Shown: positions 32,666 to 40,778 of the stretch, piece after piece
Numbering within the stretch: position 1 is the stretch's first letter
Layout: every line of letters begins with the position of its first letter
From: Armatimonadetes bacterium DC
Lineage (GTDB): Bacteria; Armatimonadota; Fimbriimonadia; Fimbriimonadales; GBS-DC
NCBI GenBank assembly: GCA_001442985.1
Contig: LDYB01000019.1
Location: 186,001-250,000, forward strand
Reading direction: 5' to 3'
DNA: 64,000 bases
The notes under the pieces: model-generated
What the model was told of the DNA's origin: nothing
Databases searched by the model: none
The model's input: the letters and a program-made list of their open reading frames with translations, nothing else
Program-made: the position numbers and the translations under genes

Positions 32666-32796
32666 TCCTGCTAAACAAAGCCCGCCCGCGCTGGCTCCCG
32701 TAGCAGGGGCATCCTGCCTCTGTCCACGCGCAGGATGCGCGTGCCACTGAAGCCGACGCAGGTCAGCTTCGTTTCTCAGGAACGGCTTCAGCTGTC
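32666..32796 (+). repeat. Palindromic repeat element, copy C (degenerate)
   Basis: Parts of the element are recognisable: AAACAAAGCC...GCTGGCTC, CACTGAAGCCGACGCAGGTCAGCTTCG and AGGAACGGCTTCAGCTGTC. A 40-bp insert holds its own hairpin, GCATCCTGC/GCAGGATGC. The left outer arm is eroded. This copy fills most of the 222-bp gap after coaBC. Confidence 0.65.
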
Positions 32797-32852
32797 AGGT
32801 ACAAAAGAGGCTGGCTTTGTTTCGGCGGCGCGGGTTCGTCCGTCCTGCCGCG

Positions 32853-33524
32853 CTAAGGCACAATAATCAGCCCGCTGGCGCTCGCGCCCCGAAGCACCTG
32901 CTGCACAAACTGCGGCTCAGGCAGCGCGCCCTCGAAGCTGTGTTTATCGTTAATAACGATTTTGGGCACTGCCATCACGCCGTACTGATTCGCCAGCTCA
33001 GGGAACTCCTCGCTGCTGATGCCTTCGGCGGTAATCAGGTCGCTCGCCATCGCCAGTTTGTGCGCCAGTCGCACGGCGCTGGGGCAGTAAGGGCATCCGT
33101 AGGTCACGAAGACGCGGATATGCACAGGGCGGTTCAGGTTCGCCAGCATCAATCGGCTATCAGGCGAAAGCCCTGGGTCGCCCTTGCCCACATCTTCAAT
33201 CGCCCCGATCAGCGAGACGAACTCGAAGCCTGCGGGAATGCCCAGATAGCGGATACCGTAATCTTTCTCTTCCGAGCGCACCACAATCGCGGGCGCGAGC
33301 TGAATGCCGTACTCCTGCGCCACGCTCGGCTCCGCCTCAAGGCTGTGCTGCTCCATCACCACCTTGCCGCTTGATGCGCCAACCACCTCCTGCGCCAGCT
33401 GCGAGAGCAGCTCGCTGGTCTCTGGCGCCTGCTCCGTCGTGAACACGACCAGCTTCACGGTGTTCGGTAGCACACCCAATCGTTGCTGTAAGGTCTGTCG
33501 GTCTTTTTCCTGTAGTATCGCCAT
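32853..33524 (-). CDS. Glutaredoxin-like protein disulfide oxidoreductase (PDO) with one redox centre
   Basis: The 223-residue protein has two thioredoxin-like folds in tandem, the layout of thermophile PDOs. The second fold carries the active site VTYGCPYCPSAVRLAHK. The equivalent position in the first fold reads VVFTTEQAPETSELL, with no CxxC, so only one redox centre remains. AGGTGA upstream of ATG 33524 is also part of the stop of the truncated uvrA, 4 nt away, so the two are coupled. It probably acts in cytoplasmic disulfide exchange. Confidence 0.85.
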   Translation of the reverse strand: MAILQEKDRQTLQQRLGVLPNTVKLVVFTTEQAPETSELLSQLAQEVVGASSGKVVMEQHSLEAEPSVAQEYGIQLAPAIVVRSEEKDYGIRYLGIPAGFEFVSLIGAIEDVGKGDPGLSPDSRLMLANLNRPVHIRVFVTYGCPYCPSAVRLAHKLAMASDLITAEGISSEEFPELANQYGVMAVPKIVINDKHSFEGALPEPQFVQQVLRGASASGLIIVP

Positions 33525-33528
33525 TTTT

Positions 33529-34323
33529 TCACCTCGTCGTTATGTTAGAGTCGGCTGGGGCGGGCTTCGATTCCAGCGGTTGTGCCGCCGCCTGCGACGG
33601 CAAACTCACGACATGCACATTCACCAGCCCCTTCGCTAATTTTAGGCAAGTTTCCACCGCTTCTGCAAGGCGCGATTCGACGCCCGGACGAATCACGAGG
33701 CGGTCTACGACCACCTCAATCGTGTGTTGTTTGTAGCGATCCAGTTTGGGCGCGTCGGGCAGTTCGTAGAGTTGCCCATCCACGCGCACACGCACGAAGC
33801 CGAGTTTCTGAATCTCCTCAAACACATGGCGGTACTCGCCCTTGCGCCCGCGCACAACAGGCGCCAGCACCTGAATGCGCGTGCCCTCGGGCAAACGCAT
33901 CACCGATTCCACAATCCCGTCCACCGTCTGGCGCGTGATGGGCTTGCCACAATTGGGGCAATAGGGCTGCCCCACCCGCGCAAACAGCAGGCGCAGGTAG
34001 TCGTAAATCTCCGTTACCGTGCCGACGGTGCTGCGTGGGTTGTGGCTGGTGGATTTCTGGTCAATAGAGACAGCGGGGGAGAGACCCTCAATAGAGTCCA
34101 CATCGGGTTTGTCCATCACGCCGAGAAACTGGCGTGCGTAAGAGGAGAGGCTCTCCACATATCGGCGCTGCCCCTCCGCGAAAAGCGTGTCAAACGCCAG
34201 CGTGGACTTGCCCGACCCGGAGATGCCCGTGATAACCACGAGCTTATCGCGCGGGATTTCCACCGTGATGTTTTTCAGGTTGTGTTCCCGTGCGCCAGTG
34301 ATGACAATCTTATCCTGTGCCAT
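33529..34323 (-). CDS. UvrA N-terminal fragment (standalone)
   Basis: The 264 residues match the first quarter of UvrA (about 940 residues): [23 protein letters not shown], Walker [69 protein letters not shown] and [13 protein letters not shown]. It then ends in a short Pro/Ala-rich tail ([18 protein letters not shown]). The ABC signature, Walker B and second ATPase half are absent and not found downstream. It is tightly coupled to the PDO gene, so it is either a fixed relic or a small UvrA-derived protein. Confidence 0.85.
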   Translation of the reverse strand: MAQDKIVITGAREHNLKNITVEIPRDKLVVITGISGSGKSTLAFDTLFAEGQRRYVESLSSYARQFLGVMDKPDVDSIEGLSPAVSIDQKSTSHNPRSTVGTVTEIYDYLRLLFARVGQPYCPNCGKPITRQTVDGIVESVMRLPEGTRIQVLAPVVRGRKGEYRHVFEEIQKLGFVRVRVDGQLYELPDAPKLDRYKQHTIEVVVDRLVIRPGVESRLAEAVETCLKLAKGLVNVHVVSLPSQAAAQPLESKPAPADSNITTR

Positions 34324-34326
34324 AGT

Positions 34327-34647
34327 TCACTCCTTACGCAACAGCGCAACGAGCATCAGGATGAAGGTCAGCCCACTGAGAATCATACTGATTCCGCCGG
34401 GCATCCATTTTCCCGTGTTAAGGAACCGCATCGTGAAGAAGACGGCGAGCGCGAGCGCCACGATCGCCGCCATTCCAAAGCCAAGTTTGGGGTTGGAGAA
34501 CGAGAGCCAGAGCGCAATCGCGAGCAACACCCCGCTGGCGAGTCCCGCAATCAACGAGGCGATGCTTTGCGCCGATACATAGCCCATTACGCCGCCGCCT
34601 GCCACCACCAGCAGGTAAATCAACAGGATTATCTGGTAAACATTCAT
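34327..34647 (-). CDS. TMEM14-family small membrane protein
   Basis: The start is ATG 34647, overlapping the argD stop as ATGA and preceded by AAGGAGGT; the longer ORF-track version reads argD out of frame. The 106 residues contain four hydrophobic helices ([75 protein letters not shown]), the TMEM14 layout. The function of bacterial TMEM14 proteins is not known. uvrA' starts 3 bp downstream. Confidence 0.8.
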   Translation of the reverse strand: MNVYQIILLIYLLVVAGGGVMGYVSAQSIASLIAGLASGVLLAIALWLSFSNPKLGFGMAAIVALALAVFFTMRFLNTGKWMPGGISMILSGLTFILMLVALLRKE

Positions 34648-35864
34648 ACGGATACCTCCTTGAAAACAGAGTGCAGGATTTGTACAGATTCTTGCACATC
34701 GGCTTCGGTGATAATCAGGGGTGGCACAAGGCGCAGCACCCAGTCGCCGACGGCATTGATAATCAGTCGCTTCTCGAACGCTTTCTGGGCGACGGTACGC
34801 GCAATCGGCTGGGTGAGCTGCACGCCGAGCATCAGCCCTTTGCCGCGGATTTCGGCAATCGGCGCGCCATCCGACTGAAGGTGGGCAAGTTGCGTGCGCA
34901 GGGAGTCGCCGATGCGTGCCGCGTGCGTGAGCAGGTCCTCGTCTTCTATTGTCTGGAGAACTTCCAGCGCAGTCGCCGTCGCGAGGGGGTTGCCCCCAAA
35001 GGTGGAGCCGTGTTCGCCTGGCTGGAGCAGGGTCGCCGCGTGCCCCCGCGCCAGACATGCGCCAATCGGAATGCCGCCGCCCAGCCCTTTCGCCACAGCC
35101 ACCAGATCGGGCAGGACATCTGTATGCTGATAGGCGAACCACTTACCCGTGCGTCCGATGCCCGACTGCACTTCGTCCACCGCCATCAGCGCGTTATAGC
35201 GGTCGCACAGGGCGCGCGCGGTTCTCAAATACTCCTCGCTGAGGGGATGAATCCCGCTCTCGCCCTGAATCGGCTCCAACAGGATGCCTGCCGTGCGCTC
35301 CGAGAAGGCAGACTCCAGCGCCTCAATATCGTTGCGGGGCACGACTCGAAAACCCGGCAGCAGAGGCTTGAACGGTTCCTGATACTTGGGTTGAGCGGTT
35401 GCGGAAACCGCGCCCATCGTGCGCCCGTGAAAACTGCCCTCAAGCACCAGAATCTCATAATCGGGCGTTTGCTTGACGGCGTTCGCGTGCTTGCGGATAA
35501 TCTTAATCGCCGTTTCACAGGCTTCCGCGCCCGAATTGCAGAAAAAGGCGCGCTCCATGCCTGAAATCGTGCAGAGCTTTTGCGCCAGCCGCGCGACAGG
35601 CTCAGTCAGCAACAGCCCACTCACATGAATCAGCGTTTCCGCCTGCTGCTGGAGGCGCCGCACCATGCGAGGGTGGCAGTGCCCCAGGGCGCAGACGGCG
35701 ATTCCCGCCAGAAAATCCAGATAAGCGTTGCCCTGCTCATCATAGAGGCGCGCCCCCGACCCGCGCACAAACAGCGTGGGCATGCGCCGATAGGTGGGCA
35801 TCACATAGGTCTGGTCTAACTCCCAGATGGTATGCTGTAAGGTGAGCGTGTCTGCTTGCGCCAT
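34644..35864 (-). CDS. argD: Acetylornithine/succinyldiaminopimelate aminotransferase family protein
   Basis: The 406-residue class III aminotransferase has YLDFLAGIAVCALGHCHP, FCNSGAEACETAIKIIRKH, FHGRTMGAVSATAQPKY, LLEPIQGESGIHPL, VDEVQSGIGRTGKW and the PLP-lysine motif VAKGLGGGIPIGACLA. The pattern fits ArgD of arginine synthesis, though paralogues with other omega-amino substrates exist. The start is ATG 35864, seven nt after TACACT. The 3' end overlaps the TMEM14 gene. Confidence 0.9.
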   Translation of the reverse strand: MAQADTLTLQHTIWELDQTYVMPTYRRMPTLFVRGSGARLYDEQGNAYLDFLAGIAVCALGHCHPRMVRRLQQQAETLIHVSGLLLTEPVARLAQKLCTISGMERAFFCNSGAEACETAIKIIRKHANAVKQTPDYEILVLEGSFHGRTMGAVSATAQPKYQEPFKPLLPGFRVVPRNDIEALESAFSERTAGILLEPIQGESGIHPLSEEYLRTARALCDRYNALMAVDEVQSGIGRTGKWFAYQHTDVLPDLVAVAKGLGGGIPIGACLARGHAATLLQPGEHGSTFGGNPLATATALEVLQTIEDEDLLTHAARIGDSLRTQLAHLQSDGAPIAEIRGKGLMLGVQLTQPIARTVAQKAFEKRLIINAVGDWVLRLVPPLIITEADVQESVQILHSVFKEVSV

Positions 35865-35871
35865 AGGAATT

Positions 35872-35877
35872 AGTGTA
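35872..35877 (-). promoter_or_regulatory. Leaderless -10 element TACACT of argD
   Basis: GAGGTACACT on the minus strand, 7-nt spacer, then ATG 35864. It lies just before the UDG stop. Confidence 0.65.
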
Positions 35878-35879
35878 CC

Positions 35880-36548
35880 TCAAAACAAACTCAGTTGCCC
35901 CTCTTCATTCGGCGGGAGCAGTTTCTGCTCTTCCTGAAGGCGGCGCAGTTCGATTACTTTCTGGCGGGCGGCGAGCAGGTCTTGAACCAGATACTGATAG
36001 CCCTGCTGGAAGCTTGCACCTGCCTGACGCAGAATGTAGGCAGGGTGGAGTGTGGCAATCGCCGCAGGCGCCCAGCGCGAGGTGAACCACTGCCCGCGCT
36101 CCTGCAGAATCTTGAAGTTTTTGTGAATAATCAGCGAAGCGGACGGTGCGCCCAGGCACACAATCACCAGCGGGCGGATAATCGTCAGCTGCGCGTCCAG
36201 CCACGGCAGGCACGCCTGAATCTCGTCGGGCAGGGGGGCACGGTTGCGCACGCGCCCGTTCACCACCTCGCTGGCGCGGCATTTGACAATGTTGCAAATG
36301 TAGACATGCTTGCGCTTCATACCCGCGTCGTGGAGCGCCTTGTCTAACAGTTGCCCCGCGCGTCCCACAAAGGGGCGCCCTGTGGCGTCTTCCTGTTCGC
36401 CCGGTCCCTCGCCGACCAGCACCAGCGGCGAGCGCGGGTTGCCCTCGCCGAACACCACATTGGTGCGAGTCTGCGCCAGTCGGCAGGCGGTACACTGGCT
36501 CGCTTTCGCGGCGACCTCCGCTAACTGTTGCTCAATCGGTTCGTCCAT
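35880..36548 (-). CDS. Uracil-DNA glycosylase, family 4
   Basis: The 222-residue enzyme has CTACRLAQTRTNVVFGEGNP with the first cluster cysteines, the family 4 motif GEGPGEQEDATGRPFVGRAGQLLD, and LHPAYILRQ near the C-terminus. It removes uracil from DNA with a 4Fe-4S cluster. The last five residues are QLSLF, the consensus peptide for binding the beta sliding clamp. Its start overlaps the HIT gene by 17 bp. Confidence 0.94.
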   Translation of the reverse strand: MDEPIEQQLAEVAAKASQCTACRLAQTRTNVVFGEGNPRSPLVLVGEGPGEQEDATGRPFVGRAGQLLDKALHDAGMKRKHVYICNIVKCRASEVVNGRVRNRAPLPDEIQACLPWLDAQLTIIRPLVIVCLGAPSASLIIHKNFKILQERGQWFTSRWAPAAIATLHPAYILRQAGASFQQGYQYLVQDLLAARQKVIELRRLQEEQKLLPPNEEGQLSLF

Positions 36549-37047
36549 CGCGCATCGCCTCCTCGAAGGCGGTTTTCAGGCGTGCGTAGGTCTGTTCCAG
36601 CGATTCGGGTAGCACGCGCACTTCGCCGATGGTGGTCATAAAGTTCGTATCGCCGTGCCAGCGCGGCACAATATGCAGGTGCAGATGCCCTTCAATCCCC
36701 GCGCCCGCGGCGCGCCCCAGATTGAACCCGATGTTGAACCCATCGGGCTTGTAGACCTGCTGGATGGCGCGCACGCACTTTTGCATCAGCTGCCAGAGGT
36801 CAAGGCTCTCGTCGGGGGTTAAGTCCGCAATATCGGCGGTGTGGCGGTACGGGGCGACCATCGTATGCCCGCTGGTGTAGGGGTACAGGTTCAGCAGGGC
36901 GAAACAATAGGTGCTACGCCAGAGAATCAGGTTCTCGGCGTCCTGCTGTTCGGCGGGCTTGGTGCAAAAGATACAGCCCTCGCTCTCTGTTTTGCCCGCG
37001 TTACTGACATATTGCAGTCGCCATGGCGCCCATAACCGCTCGCGCAT
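36532..37047 (-). CDS. HIT-family nucleotide hydrolase/phosphorylase (Ap4A phosphorylase-like)
   Basis: The start is ATG 37047, seven nt after TACACT; the first 37 ORF-track residues lie upstream of the promoter. The 171-residue protein has IFCTKPAE (a CxxC partner is not seen), YPYTSGHTMVAPYRH and the catalytic HIT triad GHLHLHIVPRW. The N-terminus RERLWAPWRLQYV is typical of Ap4A phosphorylase-like HIT proteins. It cleaves dinucleoside polyphosphates or AMP-linked compounds; the exact substrate is unknown. UDG family 4 overlaps downstream. Confidence 0.9.
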   Translation of the reverse strand: MRERLWAPWRLQYVSNAGKTESEGCIFCTKPAEQQDAENLILWRSTYCFALLNLYPYTSGHTMVAPYRHTADIADLTPDESLDLWQLMQKCVRAIQQVYKPDGFNIGFNLGRAAGAGIEGHLHLHIVPRWHGDTNFMTTIGEVRVLPESLEQTYARLKTAFEEAMRDGRTD

Positions 37048-37054
37048 GAGAAAA

Positions 37055-37060
37055 AGTGTA
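37055..37060 (-). promoter_or_regulatory. Leaderless -10 element TACACT of the HIT gene
   Basis: CGGGTACACT on the minus strand, 7-nt spacer, then ATG 37047. Confidence 0.7.
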
Positions 37061-37095
37061 CCCGAAACCGTCTCGGTGAGCAACACCCCGCAAAT

Positions 37096-37124
37096 TTCAC
37101 ATCCGCAAAAATCTGGTGTATAAT
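37096..37124 (+). promoter_or_regulatory. Promoter of the 374-residue EF-hand-tailed gene
   Basis: TTCACA (37096-37101), 17 bp, TATAAT (37119-37124). AAGGAGGTG follows before ATG 37153. Confidence 0.65.
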
Positions 37125-37152
37125 TAGGATACCAGAAAAAAGGAGGTGCGCT

Positions 37153-38277
37153 ATGCACAACAAGGGATTCTGGCTGATGAGTCTGATGGCTGTTGTGTGC
37201 AGTCTGCCTGCTGCTGCCCAGATTAGCAATGGCACAAACCTGACGGTGCCTGTGGATGGCTACGGTTCATGGTACACGAACTTCCAGACTGGCGGCAGCT
37301 TCGGCGAGTCCTTCCAGCCCTGTGGCTTCTCCGCAGGTTACCCGACCTTCAGTGCGGGTACCTTCATCTTCGTCGAGGGCGTTCACCGCGGCATTTTGAC
37401 GGACTATGCACCCTGGATCGGGGTTTACGCCTCCAACCCGCCCACCTTAACCGTGTCGCTGACGAGCGGTCCCAACTTCGCGGACATCGCTTACGGCGAC
37501 TCGGTGAACGACACAGCGTACAGTACGGTAAGTATCACGGGAACTGACTTTAGCCTTTCCCTTGAACTGACTCAAGCCGCTCGTCGAACCTCTGATTCCT
37601 GCAAGGCGTTCCTGGTGCAGCGGTATCGCTTCACCAACACGGGCGGCTCAGCGGTCTCGTTCAGGGTGAATCGTGCATGGGACCTTGACATGTTCTGGCG
37701 CGGCGCCCCGAATGACTACACGAACGATGAGGTCGGTGTGGGCAGCTATGGGGGACAACTTTACCCCTGGCAGGGCGAGTTCAACGCACCCGCCACAAGG
37801 TGTTCCCTGAGCAGCATCGGTCCGCAGACCTACTACTACGCCGCCAAGCGACTCCACACGCCTTCGGGGGGACCGCCCACGATGGGCTACGGCACCGATG
37901 TGATCACCTGGAATAACTACGGTACGCCCACAACCTGGCAAAACTACGGCGCGTTTATCGGTTATAACACCACGGGCGCCTGTGGCGACCAGCTCGATGA
38001 TGCCCACATCAGCCTGGAGTGGCATGTTTCCCTGGTGCCGAACGCCAGCACCGAGATTATCATCGTTCACACCTACGGCTCCGACACGCCTGCCATCTGC
38101 TCGCTGGCGGATGTGAACACCGACGGTGTAGTGGACGACGCCGACCTGCTGGCAGTGTTGTTCGACTTCGGCGGCACCCAGAGCAACCAGAACACCGATG
38201 TCAACTTCGACGGCGTGGTGGACGACGCTGACCTGCTACTGGTGCTGTTCGAGTTCGGCTCCAGCTGTTCCAGCTAA
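37153..38277 (+). CDS. Secreted protein with two C-terminal EF-hand/dockerin-like repeats
   Basis: The 374-residue protein has a signal peptide (LMAVVCSLPAAAQ), a beta-rich body of about 290 residues with aromatic-rich loops (NGTNLTVPVDGYGSWYTNFQTGG), and the repeats DVNTDGVVDDADLLAVLFDFG and DVNFDGVVDDADLLLVLFEFG. No catalytic signature is recognised. It has its own promoter and a terminator hairpin right after the stop, so it is monocistronic. Confidence 0.82.
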   Translation: MHNKGFWLMSLMAVVCSLPAAAQISNGTNLTVPVDGYGSWYTNFQTGGSFGESFQPCGFSAGYPTFSAGTFIFVEGVHRGILTDYAPWIGVYASNPPTLTVSLTSGPNFADIAYGDSVNDTAYSTVSITGTDFSLSLELTQAARRTSDSCKAFLVQRYRFTNTGGSAVSFRVNRAWDLDMFWRGAPNDYTNDEVGVGSYGGQLYPWQGEFNAPATRCSLSSIGPQTYYYAAKRLHTPSGGPPTMGYGTDVITWNNYGTPTTWQNYGAFIGYNTTGACGDQLDDAHISLEWHVSLVPNASTEIIIVHTYGSDTPAICSLADVNTDGVVDDADLLAVLFDFGGTQSNQNTDVNFDGVVDDADLLLVLFEFGSSCSS

Positions 38278-38285
38278 CCTATCCA

Positions 38286-38316
38286 AGCCTTGCTCCCCTA
38301 TCAGGGGGGCAAGGCT
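38286..38316. terminator. Hairpin terminator between convergent genes
   Basis: AGCCTTGC (38286-38293) pairs with GCAAGGCT (38309-38316), with CCCC/GGGG inside. It lies between the EF-hand-tailed gene and motB. Confidence 0.85.
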
Positions 38317-38320
38317 CCCC

Positions 38321-39148
38321 TTATTCTGCACTCTGATACGGGATTAGCAGAGTCACACGACGGTTCGCGTAGTGGTATGGATTCTGGGGAAAGCGCAGGC
38401 GTGTGTCGGCATAGCCGCGCACTTCGGCGACCTGACCTTTCCATAAACCGCTCGCCTCCAGCACGCGCCGCGCCGCATTCGCACGATCTGTGGAAAGCTC
38501 CCAGTTAGAGTAGCCGTTGCCGTATTTATACGGGTGGGAGTCAGTGTGCCCCTCCACAATCACGCGGTTATCCAGCTTGCGCAGCTCCTGCGCGATAACG
38601 CTCAGCAGGCGTCGGGCGCCGGGGGTGATTTCCGCGCTCCCCAGCTTGAAAAAGACAGGTTCGGGACCTTCTATCAGCTCAATTCGCAGCCCCTCTTTGA
38701 CGAACTCAATTTTGACATGCTCCTTGAGCCGCGCCAGCTCGGGGATGTTGGCAAGCGCCGACTCCAGATATTTTTTGAACGCTTCCATCTCCGCCTGTTC
38801 CGTTTTGCGGTCTTTTGCGCCCGGCTTTTTGCCTGGCGGCATGAAGCCCTTTTCGCCCGACAGGTGGGGGTCTTCGGTGGTGTTTTTGCCTCCGGGCGGC
38901 TGTGTGTCGTTGATGTTGACGATATTTTTGGTGCGGGGGTACGACTCAAAGAAGCCCGTGGGGTCGCGGAAGTAGCCTGCAATCGCGCGGCGGGTTTCCA
39001 CATCCAGCCCAATCAGCCACATCACCAGAAAGAACGCCATCATCGCGGTTACGAAGTCGGCGTAGGCGACCTTCCACGCGCCGCCATGATGCCCATGCCC
39101 CGCGTTTTTCTTTTTGATGACCCGAATCTCGCAACCTTCTTTCGCCAT
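38321..39148 (-). CDS. motB: Flagellar motor stator protein MotB-like
   Basis: The 275-residue protein has the MotB N-terminal helix with the proton-carrying aspartate (WKVAYADFVTAMMAFFLVMWL, about residue 31) and a C-terminal OmpA-type peptidoglycan-binding domain (IVEGHTDSHPYK, LSTDRANAARRVL, YADTRLRFP). It anchors the stator to the wall and works with MotA, encoded 12 bp upstream on the same strand. No other flagellar genes are in the window, so a different ion-driven machine cannot be excluded. Confidence 0.9.
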   Translation of the reverse strand: MAKEGCEIRVIKKKNAGHGHHGGAWKVAYADFVTAMMAFFLVMWLIGLDVETRRAIAGYFRDPTGFFESYPRTKNIVNINDTQPPGGKNTTEDPHLSGEKGFMPPGKKPGAKDRKTEQAEMEAFKKYLESALANIPELARLKEHVKIEFVKEGLRIELIEGPEPVFFKLGSAEITPGARRLLSVIAQELRKLDNRVIVEGHTDSHPYKYGNGYSNWELSTDRANAARRVLEASGLWKGQVAEVRGYADTRLRFPQNPYHYANRRVTLLIPYQSAE

Positions 39149-39160
39149 TGGGGACTCCTG

Positions 39161-40033
39161 TTATGCCGCCTGGGCTGACGCGCCGCCGCCCTTGACCGCC
39201 TCTTCCATCTCCTGGAACGAGGGTCGCAGGCTCGGCTCGATACTGCGTCGGGCGAACTCGATGCAGGTTAGCGGGGCGTCGCCGCGTGCGAACGCAATCA
39301 ACGCCTGGCGGATGCATTCCATATATTGATGTTCGGGGTGGACATTGTTCTCAATCGCCGATGCCAGTGGCTGGAAAATTCCGTATGCCAGCAACACGCC
39401 CAGAAAGGTTCCCACCAGCGCTGCGGCGACCTTTTTCCCGATGGTCTCAGGACCCTGATCCAGATAGCCCATCGTAATCACGACGCCCAGTACGGCGGCG
39501 ACAATCCCGAACCCGGGCATCGCGTCGCCGATTTTGCTCAGCGCGTGGGCGGGGCGCATCGCCTCTTCATGATGCTTCTCCAGGTCGGTTTCAGTGAGCT
39601 CCGCCAGCTCAAACGCGCCCACCGCGCCCGTCAGCACTACTTTCATCGTGTCGCACAGAAAATGGAGCGCATGATGATTGCTCAACAGGAAGGGGTATTG
39701 TGCGAACAAGGAGCTTTCCTCGGGACGCTCCACATGCTGCTCCAGCGCGAGCAACCCTTCTTTACGGGCTAAGGTGAACAGCGCAAAGAGCGCGGTCAGC
39801 AGCTCCAGAAAGGTCTCTTTTTTGTAGGGGTTTCCTTTGAGCAGCCCCAGCACCGATTTGATAATCGCGGAGACGACGCTCGGGGGGTTGGCTGCCAGCA
39901 GCGCGCCCGCCCCTGCGCCGCCGATAATCACAAACTCCGAAATCTGAATCAGCGCGGCGATTTTGCCTCCGTGCATGATGAAGCCGCCGAAGACCGCGCC
40001 AAACACCACCAGAAACCCTATCAGAACGAACAT
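39161..40033 (-). CDS. motA: Flagellar motor stator protein MotA-like
   Basis: The start is placed at ATG 40033 (FVLIGFLVVFGAVFGGFIMHGG, the usual MotA opening); the ORF-track TTG at 40081 is possible but less typical, and neither has well-spaced Shine-Dalgarno. The 290 residues show four membrane helices, the cytoplasmic loop with charged residues, and ALSKIGDAMPGFGIVAAVLGVVITM, with the conserved Pro and Gly. MotA and MotB form the ion channel of the stator. Queuosine-transporter and tyrS genes lie upstream on the same strand. Confidence 0.9.
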   Translation of the reverse strand: MFVLIGFLVVFGAVFGGFIMHGGKIAALIQISEFVIIGGAGAGALLAANPPSVVSAIIKSVLGLLKGNPYKKETFLELLTALFALFTLARKEGLLALEQHVERPEESSLFAQYPFLLSNHHALHFLCDTMKVVLTGAVGAFELAELTETDLEKHHEEAMRPAHALSKIGDAMPGFGIVAAVLGVVITMGYLDQGPETIGKKVAAALVGTFLGVLLAYGIFQPLASAIENNVHPEHQYMECIRQALIAFARGDAPLTCIEFARRSIEPSLRPSFQEMEEAVKGGGASAQAA

Positions 40034-40087
40034 GCCGTCCGAGACGCCTCCAGCAGAGGTTATTCCATATTCGGACGGCAAACTCCA

Positions 40088-40777
40088 CTACTCGATAGCG
40101 AGGGGGTTGAAGTTGGTATCGACATCGTAGGCGTCCACATCCTCCACACGCTTCAGGAACCCGACCACCAGATAGGTGATGGGGGTTGCCAGCGCCTCAT
40201 AAGCCGTTTTCGCGAGCCACTGCACCCCAATCATCGTCGCCAACGCGCTGAGGGGGACAATTCCCACAAAGGCGACTGTGCTGAACACCGCGGTGTCCAC
40301 CAGCTGCCCCACAAGGGTAGAGCCAATCGTGCGAGTCCACAGCCAGCGTCCCTGCGTGAGAATCTTCATTTTCGCCAGCACGAACGAGTTGGTGAACTCG
40401 CCAAACAGGTAGGCAATCAGGGAGGCAGTTAGCAGGCGGGGCGTTGCGCCCAGCACTGCAGCGTAAGCCTCCTGCTTGTCCCAGAAGGGCGCAGGCGGCA
40501 GCCAGATGGCGACCATAATGGCTGCCACCATAATCAGGTTGCACAGGAACCCCAGCCAGATGACACGCCGCGCATGGCGGTAGCCATAAACCTCCGTCAA
40601 CACATCCGCGACGATATAGCTGATGGGGAAGACCACAATACCCGCTGGCAGGGGCAGGCTGCCAATGATTGCGATTTTGGACGCAATCACATTCGAGACA
40701 AGCAAGGTCGTGACGAACAGCGCCACCGTCAACACGAACCACATCGAGTAGGTATTGGCGGTGTAGCGGGTTTTCAT
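40088..40777 (-). CDS. Queuosine precursor transporter (YhhQ/VUT family)
   Basis: The start is ATG 40777, 1 bp after the tyrS stop. The 229 residues contain about six hydrophobic segments and the family signatures LLVSNVIASKI, GIVVFPISYIVADVLTEVYGYRHARRVIW, and LLTASLIAYLFGEFTNSFVLAKMK. Members import preQ0/preQ1 or queuine for tRNA modification. Its position directly behind a tRNA synthetase gene for a queuosine-modified tRNA (Tyr) is suggestive. Confidence 0.92.
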   Translation of the reverse strand: MKTRYTANTYSMWFVLTVALFVTTLLVSNVIASKIAIIGSLPLPAGIVVFPISYIVADVLTEVYGYRHARRVIWLGFLCNLIMVAAIMVAIWLPPAPFWDKQEAYAAVLGATPRLLTASLIAYLFGEFTNSFVLAKMKILTQGRWLWTRTIGSTLVGQLVDTAVFSTVAFVGIVPLSALATMIGVQWLAKTAYEALATPITYLVVGFLKRVEDVDAYDVDTNFNPLAIE

Positions 40778-40778
40778 C

